From contig NZ_JASCIR010000003.1 in the NCBI RefSeq assembly GCF_029968095.1, positions 1-64,000 on the forward strand: 64,000 nt of DNA, given 5' to 3'. A program made the translations under genes and the position numbers. Origin of the DNA: Streptomyces solicavernae (GTDB lineage: Bacteria > Actinomycetota > Actinomycetes > Streptomycetales > Streptomycetaceae). A model generated the notes under the pieces. It was not told the DNA's origin and ran no database searches. It saw only the letters and a program-made list of their open reading frames with translations. Shown piece after piece: positions 41,523 to 48,534 of this stretch (position 1 is its first letter; the number at the start of each line of letters is the position of its first letter).

Positions 41523-41562
41523 AGCGGGGCGCCGGGAGGACGGATCCTCCCCACGCCCCGCT
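41523..41562 (-). terminator. Terminator of the first bmp-type gene
   Basis: AGCGGGGCG (41523-41531) and CGCCCCGCT (41554-41562) form an outer stem, with GGGAGGA/TCCTCCC as an inner stem. It lies 20 bp after the stop, so lipoprotein and ABC operon have separate transcripts. Confidence 0.78.
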
Positions 41563-41582
41563 CCGTACCGGTGGCCCTGTCG

Positions 41583-42629
41583 TTACGGCTTGGCCTTGAC
41601 CTTGATGTCGCCGTTGACGATGCCCTCCTCGGCCTTCTTCACGGCCTCCTGGATCGCGGCGTTGTTCGCGAACTTCGGGTTGGAGTCGGACAGTGCCACC
41701 TCGCCCGACTTCAGGTCGCCGCGCACGATGCCGGTGGTGGGCTTGCCATCCTGCACCGACTTGGCCAGGTTGAACACGGCCTGGGCGACGTCCTTGGTGG
41801 CGGACGTCAGGATGTACTCCTTGTAGGCGGCGAGCGGCTTCTGCTTGTACTGGTCCGAGTCCACCCCGATGGCCCACTTCTTGGCCTTCGCGGCGGCCTC
41901 GATCACGCCCTGGCCGGAGAGGCCCGCCGCGTGGTACACGACGTCGGCGCCCTTCTCGATCTGCGCCTCGGCGGCGGCCTTGCCCTTGTCGGGGCTGGTG
42001 AAGCCGCCCTCGGCGGCGGTCTGCGTGAGGTACTGCTTCTCGACCTCGATCTTCGGGTCGGTGTCCTTGACGCCCTGCGTGAAGCCCGCCTCGAACTTGT
42101 GGATCAGCGGTACGTCCACACCGCCCACGAAGCCGACGTGCTGGGTCTTGGTGGCCTTGGCGGCGGCGACACCGGCGAGGTAGGAGGCCTCCTGCTCGCT
42201 GAAGACCAGGGACGCGACGTTCTTCGCCTTGATGGTGGCGTCGTCGACGATGCCGAAGGTGACCTTCGGGAACTTCTCCGCGGCCTCCTTCACGGCGGGC
42301 GCGTACGCGTAGCCGACGCCGATCACCGGGTTGTAGCCCTGCTTCGCCAGGGAGACCAGGCGCTGCGTCTTGTCCGCGTCGGACTCGCCGTCCTTGGGCT
42401 CGACGGCCGTGCCCTTGTACTTGAACTCCTTCTTCGCCCGCTCCATGCCGGCGGTCGCGGCGTCGTTGAAGGACTGGTCGCCCTTGCCGCCGACGTCGTA
42501 CGCGATGCCGATGCCCTTGGACTCGCCGCTGCCGGACGCGTCCTTGGAAGTGCCGCCGCAGGCGGAGACGGTAAGGGCGAGAGCGGCGGACGCCACGCCC
42601 GCGACCGCTATTCGGGAAACCCGGCGCAT
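41583..42629 (-). CDS. BmpA/Med-family nucleoside-binding lipoprotein, copy 1
   Basis: This 348-residue substrate-binding protein has a signal peptide MRRVSRIAVAGVASAALALTVSAC with a lipobox (VSAC). The mature part has GIAYDVGGKGDQSFNDAATAG, GIVDDATIKAKNVASLVF, GFVGGVDVPLIHKFEAGF and AIGVDSDQYKQKPLAAYK, the Bmp (PnrA-like) family that binds purine and other nucleosides. ATG at 42629 has GAAGGAG 8-9 nt upstream. It shares over half of its residues with the next gene by eye, so the pair comes from duplication. It has its own operator copy. Confidence 0.93.
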   Translation of the reverse strand: MRRVSRIAVAGVASAALALTVSACGGTSKDASGSGESKGIGIAYDVGGKGDQSFNDAATAGMERAKKEFKYKGTAVEPKDGESDADKTQRLVSLAKQGYNPVIGVGYAYAPAVKEAAEKFPKVTFGIVDDATIKAKNVASLVFSEQEASYLAGVAAAKATKTQHVGFVGGVDVPLIHKFEAGFTQGVKDTDPKIEVEKQYLTQTAAEGGFTSPDKGKAAAEAQIEKGADVVYHAAGLSGQGVIEAAAKAKKWAIGVDSDQYKQKPLAAYKEYILTSATKDVAQAVFNLAKSVQDGKPTTGIVRGDLKSGEVALSDSNPKFANNAAIQEAVKKAEEGIVNGDIKVKAKP

Positions 42630-42689
42630 GTGAAGTGCTCCTTCGTACAAGCGCCGACAAGAGGGGTTCGACGCTGACTCCGCCGCAGA

Positions 42690-42703
42690 TTAACGCGCGT
42701 AGA
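42690..42703. promoter_or_regulatory. Candidate operator upstream of bmp copy 1
   Basis: TTAACGCGCGTAGA is a palindrome with one changed base. It lies 61 bp upstream of the ATG of the lipoprotein gene; on the minus strand GTTAATCT, a -10-like sequence, overlaps its downstream half. Confidence 0.7.
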
Positions 42704-42790
42704 CCGGCGAAAGAAGACCTTCCGGCAAACCCGTTATCGGGATGTGTCGAAGGGCCTGCCGGAGCGCGCCGGGGGCTTGCCGTACGCGAA

Positions 42791-42827
42791 CGGGCGGGCA
42801 CCCGGTGTCCTCCCGGATGCCCGCCCG
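42791..42827 (-). terminator. Terminator of the second bmp-type gene
   Basis: CGGGCGGGCACCCGG (42791-42805) pairs with CCGGATGCCCGCCCG (42813-42827), 21 bp after the stop on the minus strand. The arms differ by a single base. Confidence 0.8.
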
Positions 42828-42847
42828 ACGACGGTTGCGGTACGCGC

Positions 42848-43921
42848 CTACGGCGTGGTCGCGACCTTGATCTTCCCGGCGATGATGTCCTTCTTCGCCC
42901 GGTCGACGGCGGCCTTCAGGCCCGGGATCTTCGCGAACTCCGGGTTGGACTCGGTGACCCCGACGCCGCCCTCCTTCAGCGAGAACCGCTGCACCCCGCT
43001 GAGCGGCTTGCCGTCCTCGACCGACTTGGCCAGGGCGAACACGGCGCCGCCGACGTCCTTCGTGGCGGAGGTGAGGATGTACCGCTTGTACTTGCTCAGC
43101 GCCTTCTGCCGGTACTGGTCCGAGTCGACGCCGATCGCCCACTTCTTGGCCTTCGCGGCGGCCTCGACGACGCCCTGGCCGGAGAGCCCGGCGGCCTGGT
43201 AGATGACGTCGGCGCCCTTCTCGATCTGCGCCTCGGCGGCGGCCTTGCCCTTGTCCGGGCTGGAGAAGCCGCCCTCCTGAGGGGTCTGGGTCAGATACTG
43301 CTTGACCAGCTTCACGCTCGGGTCGGTGTCCTTGACGCCCTGCGCGAAGCCGGCCTCGAACTTGTGGATCAGCGGGATGTCCACGCCGCCGACGAAGCCG
43401 ACGGTCCTGGACTTGCTCGCCTTGGCCGCGGCGACCCCCGCGAGGTACGAGCCCTGCTCCTCGTTGAACACGAGCGCGGCCACGTTGTCCGCCTTGACGG
43501 TGGCGTCGTCGACGATGCCGAACGTCGTGTCCGGGTAGGCCGCCGCGGCCTCCTTGGTGGCGTTGGCGTAGATGAAGCCGATGCCGACGACCGGGTCGTA
43601 CCCCTGCTTGGCCAGCTGTTTGAGGCGTTGCACCTTGTCGGCGTCGGACTCGCCGTCCTTGGGCTCGACGGCCTCGCCCTCGTAGCCGAATTCGGCGCGC
43701 GCCTTCTCCAGGCCCGCGTAGGCGGCGTCGTTGAAGGACTGGTCGCCCTTGCCGCCGATGTCGAAGGCGATGGCCATGCCCTTGTCGCCCTGCCCGTCCG
43801 AGCTTTCCCCCGAGGTTCCGCCACAGCCGGTGGCGACGAGAGCGAGCGTGGCGACGGCCACGGCGGTACGCGCACATCTGCGAGCAATACGAGTGTGAGT
43901 GAAACGAGGCATTCGACGCAT
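42848..43921 (-). CDS. BmpA/Med-family nucleoside-binding lipoprotein, copy 2
   Basis: This 357-residue paralogue of copy 1 has signal peptide TAVAVATLALVATGC (lipobox VATGC), then MAIAFDIGGKGDQSFNDAAYAG, GIVDDATVKADNVAALVF, GFVGGVDIPLIHKFEAGF and AIGVDSDQYRQKALSKYK. ATG at 43921 (or 43912) follows AAGGGGTG. Having two differing binding proteins for one permease suggests different nucleoside preferences. Copy 2 has its own operator and its own terminator and lies upstream of copy 1. Confidence 0.93.
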   Translation of the reverse strand: MRRMPRFTHTRIARRCARTAVAVATLALVATGCGGTSGESSDGQGDKGMAIAFDIGGKGDQSFNDAAYAGLEKARAEFGYEGEAVEPKDGESDADKVQRLKQLAKQGYDPVVGIGFIYANATKEAAAAYPDTTFGIVDDATVKADNVAALVFNEEQGSYLAGVAAAKASKSRTVGFVGGVDIPLIHKFEAGFAQGVKDTDPSVKLVKQYLTQTPQEGGFSSPDKGKAAAEAQIEKGADVIYQAAGLSGQGVVEAAAKAKKWAIGVDSDQYRQKALSKYKRYILTSATKDVGGAVFALAKSVEDGKPLSGVQRFSLKEGGVGVTESNPEFAKIPGLKAAVDRAKKDIIAGKIKVATTP

Positions 43922-43977
43922 TGGAAGCACCCCTTCATCCCCGACGCGCCGCTGCGGGCGCCGATGTTGGGCGCACC

Positions 43978-43992
43978 GTAACGCGCGTAGAA
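43978..43992. promoter_or_regulatory. Candidate operator upstream of bmp copy 2
   Basis: TAACGCGCGTAGAA matches the right half of the consensus fully. On the minus strand the -10-like TTACGGT follows directly, so bound protein would block the promoter. It lies 58 bp before the ATG. Confidence 0.7.
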
Positions 43993-44048
43993 GCAACGGA
44001 CGCCCCCGTTGTCCGCGCCGTTACCGAAACGTTCCGCCGCATGGGATA

Positions 44049-44169
44049 CGACGGCACGGAACCGGGGCGGAACCCGGGTTGCTACGGCACGGAACCGGGA
44101 CGGAACCCGGGTTTCTACGCCACGGAACCGGGACGGAGCCCGGGGCGCTACGGCACGGACCCGGGGGCG
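44049..44169. repeat. 33-bp minisatellite next to the M20 hydrolase stop
   Basis: A unit of about 33 bp containing GGCACGGAACCGGGACGGAA is present about 3.6 times in a row, ending next to the stop codon of the M20 gene. Read on the plus strand it is open and would code repeats of GTEPGRNPG, but there is no start signal and it is unlikely to be a gene. Confidence 0.8.
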
Positions 44170-45420
44170 CTACAGACGGGCGTCGAGCAGTGCCGCCGCG
44201 GTGAACAGCTCCACGCCCACGGTGATGGCGTGCTCGTCGGCGTCGAAGTCGCCCTGGTGGAGGTCGCGTACGGTGCGCTCGCCCGGAACGCGGACGCCGA
44301 GGCGGGCCATGGCGCCGGGCACGTGCTCCAGGTACCAGGAGAAGTCCTCGCCGCCGAGGCTCTGCTCGGTGTCCTCGACGCTGTGCGTCCCGCGCCGCGC
44401 GGCCATCGCGTCGCGCAGCAGCTCGGTGACCTCCGGGTCGTTGACGACGGGCGGGACGCCGCGAATGTAGTTGATCTCCGACTTGGCGCGGTGCAGGTCG
44501 GCGATCTCCTGGATCGCCCCGTGCACCAGGTCGGGCGCCGCCCGCCACGCGTCGAGGTCCAGGCAGCGCACGGTGCCGGAGAGTTCGGCGTGCTGCGGTA
44601 CGACGTTGCAGGCGTGCCCGGACTCGATCCGCCCCCAGGTCACGGCGAGCCCCGAGCGGGCGTCGACCCGCCGGCCCACGAGCGCGGGCACGTCGGTGAC
44701 GACCTTCGCGGCGGCGGTGACGAGGTCGGTGGTGAGGTGCGGCCGCGCGGTGTGCCCGCCGGGCCCGTCGAGGGAGACTTCGAGGCGGTCGCAGGCCGAG
44801 GTGATGGGCCCGTGCCGCAGCCCGATCCGGCCGGCGTCGACCCGCGGATCGCAGTGCACGGCGATGATCCGCCCGACCCCGTCGAGCACCCCGGACTCGA
44901 TGGCGTCCGGCGCCCCGCCCGGCAGCACTTCCTCGGCGGGCTGGAAGATCAGCCGTACGGGCGCGGGGAGCCGTCCCTCCTTGTGGAGTTCGGCGAGTAC
45001 GAGCCCGGCGCCCAGCACCACCGCCGTATGCACGTCGTGCCCGCAGGCGTGCGCGCGGTCGGGGACGGTGGACCGGTACGGGGCGCCGGCCTTGGTGTCC
45101 GGAATGGGCAACGCATCAATGTCGGCCCGCAGGGCGAGCACGGGGCGTTGTGCGTCGGGTACGCCGATGTCGCACACGAGCCCGGTCCCGGTGTCGAGCA
45201 CGCGGGGCGCGAGCCCGGCCTGCTCAAGCCTCGCCCTGAGGGCGGCGGTCGTCCGGAACTCCTGGTTCCCCAGCTCGGGGTGCATGTGCAAGTCACGCCG
45301 GAACGCGATGAGTTCGACGCGGAGCTCTTCGGAGAGTACGCCGGGCAGCAACTCGGCCACTGAGGCGACGGCGGCTGGGGCTTCGGAGGGGTCGGACTCG
45401 CGGGACATCAGTTGGTTCAC
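44170..45420 (-). CDS. M20-family amidohydrolase (aminoacyl/indole-acetyl-amino-acid hydrolase type)
   Basis: This 416-residue metallopeptidase has LRADIDALPIPD, RAHACGHDVHTAVVLGAGLVL (metal Cys/His), IFQPAEEVLPGGA (catalytic Glu pair), a dimerisation domain with LDGPGGHTARPH, and DTEQSLGGEDFSWYLEHVPG. It belongs to the M20D amidohydrolases, which free amino acids from N-acyl or conjugated forms. The exact substrate is unknown. ATG at 45420 or 45408 are both possible. The next genes are the start of an accessory region. Confidence 0.92.
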   Translation of the reverse strand: MNQLMSRESDPSEAPAAVASVAELLPGVLSEELRVELIAFRRDLHMHPELGNQEFRTTAALRARLEQAGLAPRVLDTGTGLVCDIGVPDAQRPVLALRADIDALPIPDTKAGAPYRSTVPDRAHACGHDVHTAVVLGAGLVLAELHKEGRLPAPVRLIFQPAEEVLPGGAPDAIESGVLDGVGRIIAVHCDPRVDAGRIGLRHGPITSACDRLEVSLDGPGGHTARPHLTTDLVTAAAKVVTDVPALVGRRVDARSGLAVTWGRIESGHACNVVPQHAELSGTVRCLDLDAWRAAPDLVHGAIQEIADLHRAKSEINYIRGVPPVVNDPEVTELLRDAMAARRGTHSVEDTEQSLGGEDFSWYLEHVPGAMARLGVRVPGERTVRDLHQGDFDADEHAITVGVELFTAAALLDARL

Positions 45421-45486
45421 CCTGCGAAGGGTAGGGCGGTTCCGGGGTCAACTAGCCCACGATCAACAAAACTTCAGCCAGATTGA

Positions 45487-45554
45487 CGTAAGAAAGTGGG
45501 GTGGGGTGGGTATGGGTGGGGGGTTTGGGGGGTATGAACTTTGGTCTTCTTACG
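45487..45554. other. G-quadruplex-forming motif flanked by an inverted repeat
   Basis: Six G runs (GTGGGGTGGGGTGGG, then TATGGG, TGGGGGG, TTTGGGGGG) lie in 36 bases, with loops of one to three bases. The tract is flanked by CGTAAGAA (45487-45494) and its complement TTCTTACG (45547-45554). It sits between the start of the M20 gene and the end of the decayed regulator. Confidence 0.6.
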
Positions 45555-45582
45555 GGCGGCAACGGTGCGCCGACGCGGCCGA

Positions 45583-46261
45583 TCAGGCCAAGGACGCAAC
45601 CGCATCGGCGATGAGGGCCCGACTCGCCGCTCCTCGTACAGCCTGTTGCGAGAGACGTTCGAAGGCGCGGGCATACAGCTCGACCTGGCTCGGCTGGGTG
45701 AGCGTAGAGGCGGCGTCCAGGGTGTCGGCGTGCACTCTCCGGTTGTCGAAGATCGTGAAGGTCGGCATGGGCCAAACGGCCCGATGCGCCGCGAGCGGGA
45801 CGACGCCCACGGCGACGTTCTGCAGGTCCATGGCCCCGAGTAGGTGGCCGAGCTGCGCTGCCATGGTTTCGGCGCTGCACAGCCGGTAGCGCAACACTGA
45901 TTCCTCCAGCACGAACGAGAACCGGCGACCGCCCTGCTCAACACTCGTTACGCCGCATGCGGGCTGCAATGGCCTCGCTCACGTCGTCCGGGTTACCCGG
46001 AAATCCGCGATGGAGGACAGCAACGCGGTGGCGTACCCCGCCGTTTGGAGAAACCCGGGGATCACGTCGGACACATAGACGCGGAAGGACTTGGTTTCTC
46101 GGTAAAGGTCACCGGTGCTCTCCTGCAGTCGCCGCAGGCCGGCCCGCTGAAGGCGGCTCCACTCCACATGCGCTTCAGCGGACTGCCGATTGGCCGCGAT
46201 CAGAGGCCTGGCCCTCCGCACCAGTCCCGCACTCCGCTCAGCGAGCCGCAGCGACCCGACG
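45583..46261 (-). pseudogene. Decayed DUF5753 helix-turn-helix regulator
   Basis: Parts of one DUF5753-type Streptomyces regulator are seen in three frames. The first (about 46261-45979) reads EWSRLQRAGLRRLQE .. FRVYVSDVIPGFLQTAGYA, then stops. A second frame continues with DDVSEAIAARMRRNE, and a third (to 45583) has GGRRFSFVLEESVLRYRL .. VWPMPTFTIFDNRRVH .. YARAFERLSQQAV. Two frameshifts lie between 45955 and 45990. The N-terminal DNA-binding part of about 80 residues is missing. Its position, divergent from the peptide-methyltransferase pair, fits a former regulator of that pair. Confidence 0.8.
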
Positions 46262-46305
46262 CCGAGCGGGCGCGAGAAGCACGCCGCACCAACACGGGAG
46301 GAAAC

Positions 46306-46395
46306 ATGGGAAAGCACGGCGGCAAGCCCGCACCGATCAAGCCGTGGACGCCACCCCCTACCCCGCCCAACCCGGACGGCAACGGAGGCCGATAG
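46306..46395 (+). CDS. 29-residue Pro/Gly-rich peptide, candidate RiPP precursor
   Basis: This short gene starts with ATG at 46306, with GGGAGG and 5-nt spacing, the best ribosome site in the area. The peptide begins MGKHGGKPAP, has a central IKPWTPPPTPP and ends NPDGNGGR. It has nine prolines, four basic residues plus one His, a single Trp and exactly one acidic residue: Asp24, followed by Gly. Asn26-Gly27 comes next. Asp-Gly and Asn-Gly are the two dipeptides most prone to succinimide formation and are the targets of PIMT enzymes. A PIMT-like methyltransferase starts 6 bp after the stop. As I recall, this two-gene layout fits imiditides, RiPPs with an aspartimide. Expression is unproven. 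Confidence 0.65.
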   Translation: MGKHGGKPAPIKPWTPPPTPPNPDGNGGR

Positions 46396-46401
46396 TTCCT
46401 C

Positions 46402-47544
46402 ATGACGTACCACCGCACCGTGTGCGAGACCGCACTGGAGACCACGGGGGCCTTCCGGTCCCCGTGGCTCCGTGCCGCCTTCCGCACCGTTGAGCGCACC
46501 GACTTCGTGCCCGACCGCATCTGGCTCATCACCGCTGACGACGACGGCCTGTATCCGATGCTCGACAAGGCGGTGGACGAGCCGGCGTGGCTGGCCGCCG
46601 TATGGGACCCGCACCGGTCTGTCGTGACCCAGCTCGATGACGGCGCCACCGCGGCGACCGGCCCTGCGTCGGGCGGTTTCACCTCGTCGGTGTCGGCGCC
46701 GGACATCGTGTTCGAGAAGCTGAACCAGCTCGACCTCGAACCCGGGCACCGCGTCCTGGAGATCGGTCTCGGCTCGGGCTACAACACCGCGTTGCTGTCT
46801 GAGCGCGCAGCGGCCGTCACGAGCATCGACATCGACCCGGATCTCGTCGATGCCGCCACCGCACGGCTCAGGCGCGCCGGATACCCGGCCCGGACCGTCT
46901 GCGGTGACGGACTGGCCGGCTACGGCCACGACGCCCCGTACGACCGGATCATCGCGACCGCGTCCGTACACGGCATTCCCGACGCGTGGCGCGAGCAGGC
47001 CGCCGACGGAGCGGTCGTCCTCACCCCGTTCAACACCGCCTTCGAGGACGGCGGCCTGCTAAAGCTCCGGGCCCAGGGCGGCGTCCTGTCGGGTACTTTC
47101 GTCGGCTCTGCGAGCTATATGCCCGTGCGCGCGCACCGGTGGCGTCACCGCCTCCCGTCCCTGGATGCCTACGCCCAGTCCGCGTCACCGATCGACCCGG
47201 CACGCGTCCTGGACGGCACGTGGGCGCAGAGCTTCACGCTCGGCCTGCACGTCCCCGACATCCACCGCACCGCCCGTTCCACCGAGGACGGGCGGCAGGC
47301 TCAACTCTGGGACACGGGCGGCACGTCGGTCTCCGTCGTCGACTACGCCGCCTGGCGTGAGGGGGCCGCCGTCACGCAGTGGGGCCCGCGCAACCTGTGG
47401 GCGGAGGTCGTTGCCGCGTACGCGACCTGGCGCACGAACGGACAGCCGCATGTCACCCGCTACGGACTCACCTACGACGACGCAGGGAGAACCCTGTGGT
47501 TCGACGCCCCGGACAACCCGGTCCACTCCTGCCCTCACCAGTAA
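46402..47544 (+). CDS. PIMT-like (protein L-isoaspartyl O-methyltransferase family) methyltransferase
   Basis: This 380-residue SAM-dependent enzyme has the PIMT-family N-terminal pattern GGFTSSVSAPDIVFEKLNQL, motif I VLEIGLGSGYNTALLSE (about residues 117-133), motif II AVTSIDIDPDLVDAA and YDRIIATASVHGIPDAWREQ. It is longer than repair PIMTs (about 210 residues): it has about 80 extra N-terminal residues and a C-terminal domain of about 150 residues (from SGTFVGSASYMPVRAH to the end). Such extended forms are found as RiPP modifiers (lanthipeptide, lasso, graspetide, imiditide, FxLD and ATP-grasp systems). The gene follows the peptide gene with 6 bp between. It likely methylates the single Asp of that peptide, leading to an aspartimide. 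Confidence 0.85.
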   Translation: MTYHRTVCETALETTGAFRSPWLRAAFRTVERTDFVPDRIWLITADDDGLYPMLDKAVDEPAWLAAVWDPHRSVVTQLDDGATAATGPASGGFTSSVSAPDIVFEKLNQLDLEPGHRVLEIGLGSGYNTALLSERAAAVTSIDIDPDLVDAATARLRRAGYPARTVCGDGLAGYGHDAPYDRIIATASVHGIPDAWREQAADGAVVLTPFNTAFEDGGLLKLRAQGGVLSGTFVGSASYMPVRAHRWRHRLPSLDAYAQSASPIDPARVLDGTWAQSFTLGLHVPDIHRTARSTEDGRQAQLWDTGGTSVSVVDYAAWREGAAVTQWGPRNLWAEVVAAYATWRTNGQPHVTRYGLTYDDAGRTLWFDAPDNPVHSCPHQ

Positions 47545-47745
47545 GTGGACACAACGCTACGACAGTTGGGCACTCCTGGACTGATCGCACCGAAGAACCC
47601 GGAGAACTCGGAGAACTCGGAGAACCGTCTCACCACCGAAGAGCACGATCGCTGCCGCCCCAGGACTGAACCACCTGGCCTTCCGCGCCGAGGTGAAGCG
47701 CAGCCCTCGCGTCCCGGTCACGATCGGGGCGCGAGGGCCGGCGCC

Positions 47746-48093
47746 TCAGATTCCACACTGCGGGTCAGCCCTGCCCGGATCACGCATCGAACCATCACCG
47801 TCGAACGCAGCTGCCCGCAGCCGATCGCCCCTGCTGACGGCGATGCGGCACACGTCTCGCAGGGAATGCGTCATGCAGTCCACCAGGAAATTCAATTGGG
47901 CGCGGGTCACCTCCTCGTCCGCTCTCATCTCCGCCGCGTGGTCGAGCAGCTCATCGGCCATGTCGAGTTGTACGGATTCGACGTTGTCGGCGACGCGGGA
48001 GACGTGACTGGAGCCGGTGCCGTCGCCGATGAGGTAGCAGGGCTTACCCTCCGGGCTCGACCAGGGGAGGAGGCGTACGGCGTGGTGGGTCAC
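47746..48093 (-). CDS. Small XRE-associated protein, paralogue 3 (LLPW..GKPC family)
   Basis: This 115-residue protein starts VTHHAVRLLPWSSPEGKPC and continues YLIGDGTGSSHVSRVADNV, ESVQLDMADELLDHAAEM and SLRDVCRIAVSRGDRL. It is clearly related to the products of 8565-8873 and 10174-10479, 37 kb away. GTG at 48093 has GGAGG 7 nt upstream and overlaps the stop of the 84-residue gene before it (GTGA), so the two are translated together. An XRE regulator is nearby. The function is unknown. Confidence 0.8.
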   Translation of the reverse strand: MTHHAVRLLPWSSPEGKPCYLIGDGTGSSHVSRVADNVESVQLDMADELLDHAAEMRADEEVTRAQLNFLVDCMTHSLRDVCRIAVSRGDRLRAAAFDGDGSMRDPGRADPQCGI

Positions 48094-48344
48094 GGCGTCA
48101 CCTCCACCCCGTGGATCCGGCTCGGGCCCACGTCGATGCCGTACGAGGAGAGCAGCAGGGCCCGGCGCCGGGCGCGCTGGAGGCGGGCGGTGTCCACGTG
48201 CACGGCTGGAGCGGGCGTGGAGCACGCGGCACAGAGCGGGGAGCTCTGGGCGGCAGGACCTGCGCGCCGTGGCCGATGACGGCCGGTCGGCGGGAGCAGC
48301 AGCCGTAGCACGGGCTCTAAGCAGCGGGCGATAAAGTTCAGCAC
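48090..48344 (-). CDS. Small Arg-rich XRE-associated protein
   Basis: This 84-residue protein starts with GTG at 48344 (LNFIARCLEPVLRLLLPPTGRHRP, an amphipathic or membrane-leaning helix) and ends with VDTARLQRARRRALLLSSYGIDVGPSRIHGVEV. The ending is, as I recall, a conserved feature of short Streptomyces proteins found with XRE regulators. It overlaps the next gene by four bases. Nothing catalytic is seen. Confidence 0.6.
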   Translation of the reverse strand: MLNFIARCLEPVLRLLLPPTGRHRPRRAGPAAQSSPLCAACSTPAPAVHVDTARLQRARRRALLLSSYGIDVGPSRIHGVEVTP

Positions 48345-48372
48345 GTCGACCTGCTTCCGTCAGGTTGGCCAT

Positions 48373-48404
48373 GCCCCCGGGCCGTTGACGCGGCCGCGGG
48401 GGCT
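48373..48404. other. G/C hairpin in a divergent promoter region
   Basis: GCCCCCGGGCCG (from 48373) pairs with CGGCCGCGGGGGC (ending about 48403) apart from a one-base bulge. It lies between divergent genes, where a terminator is not expected, so it could be an attenuator or a folded leader on the minus strand. Confidence 0.5.
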
Positions 48405-48454
48405 CCTTCATGACGCCGAGTAGTGGCGCCGTCACCACATTAGTAACAGAAAAA

Positions 48455-48469
48455 TTGCTAGTCAAGCAA
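48455..48469. promoter_or_regulatory. AT-rich palindrome TTGCTAGTCAAGCAA upstream of the ABM-XRE operon
   Basis: Perfect 5-bp arms TTGCT and AGCAA are extended by A/T-rich flanks. It sits in the lowest-GC stretch of this area, 66 bp before the GTG of the monooxygenase gene, and looks like a GntR- or XRE-type operator. Confidence 0.55.
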
Positions 48470-48534
48470 AATTGGCACTATTCACAGGACGAACCGCCTG
48501 GGACTCTGACTGCGACTACAACAGAGGAGTTCGG

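Noticed and set aside
40323-42677. Long plus-strand open frame opposite the ABC ATPase and bmp genes
   Set aside because: Shadow frame of two clear genes on the minus strand.
43899-44204. Plus-strand frame through the 33-bp repeats coding GTEPGRNPG units
   Set aside because: No ribosome site, no homology, produced by a repeat unit divisible by three.
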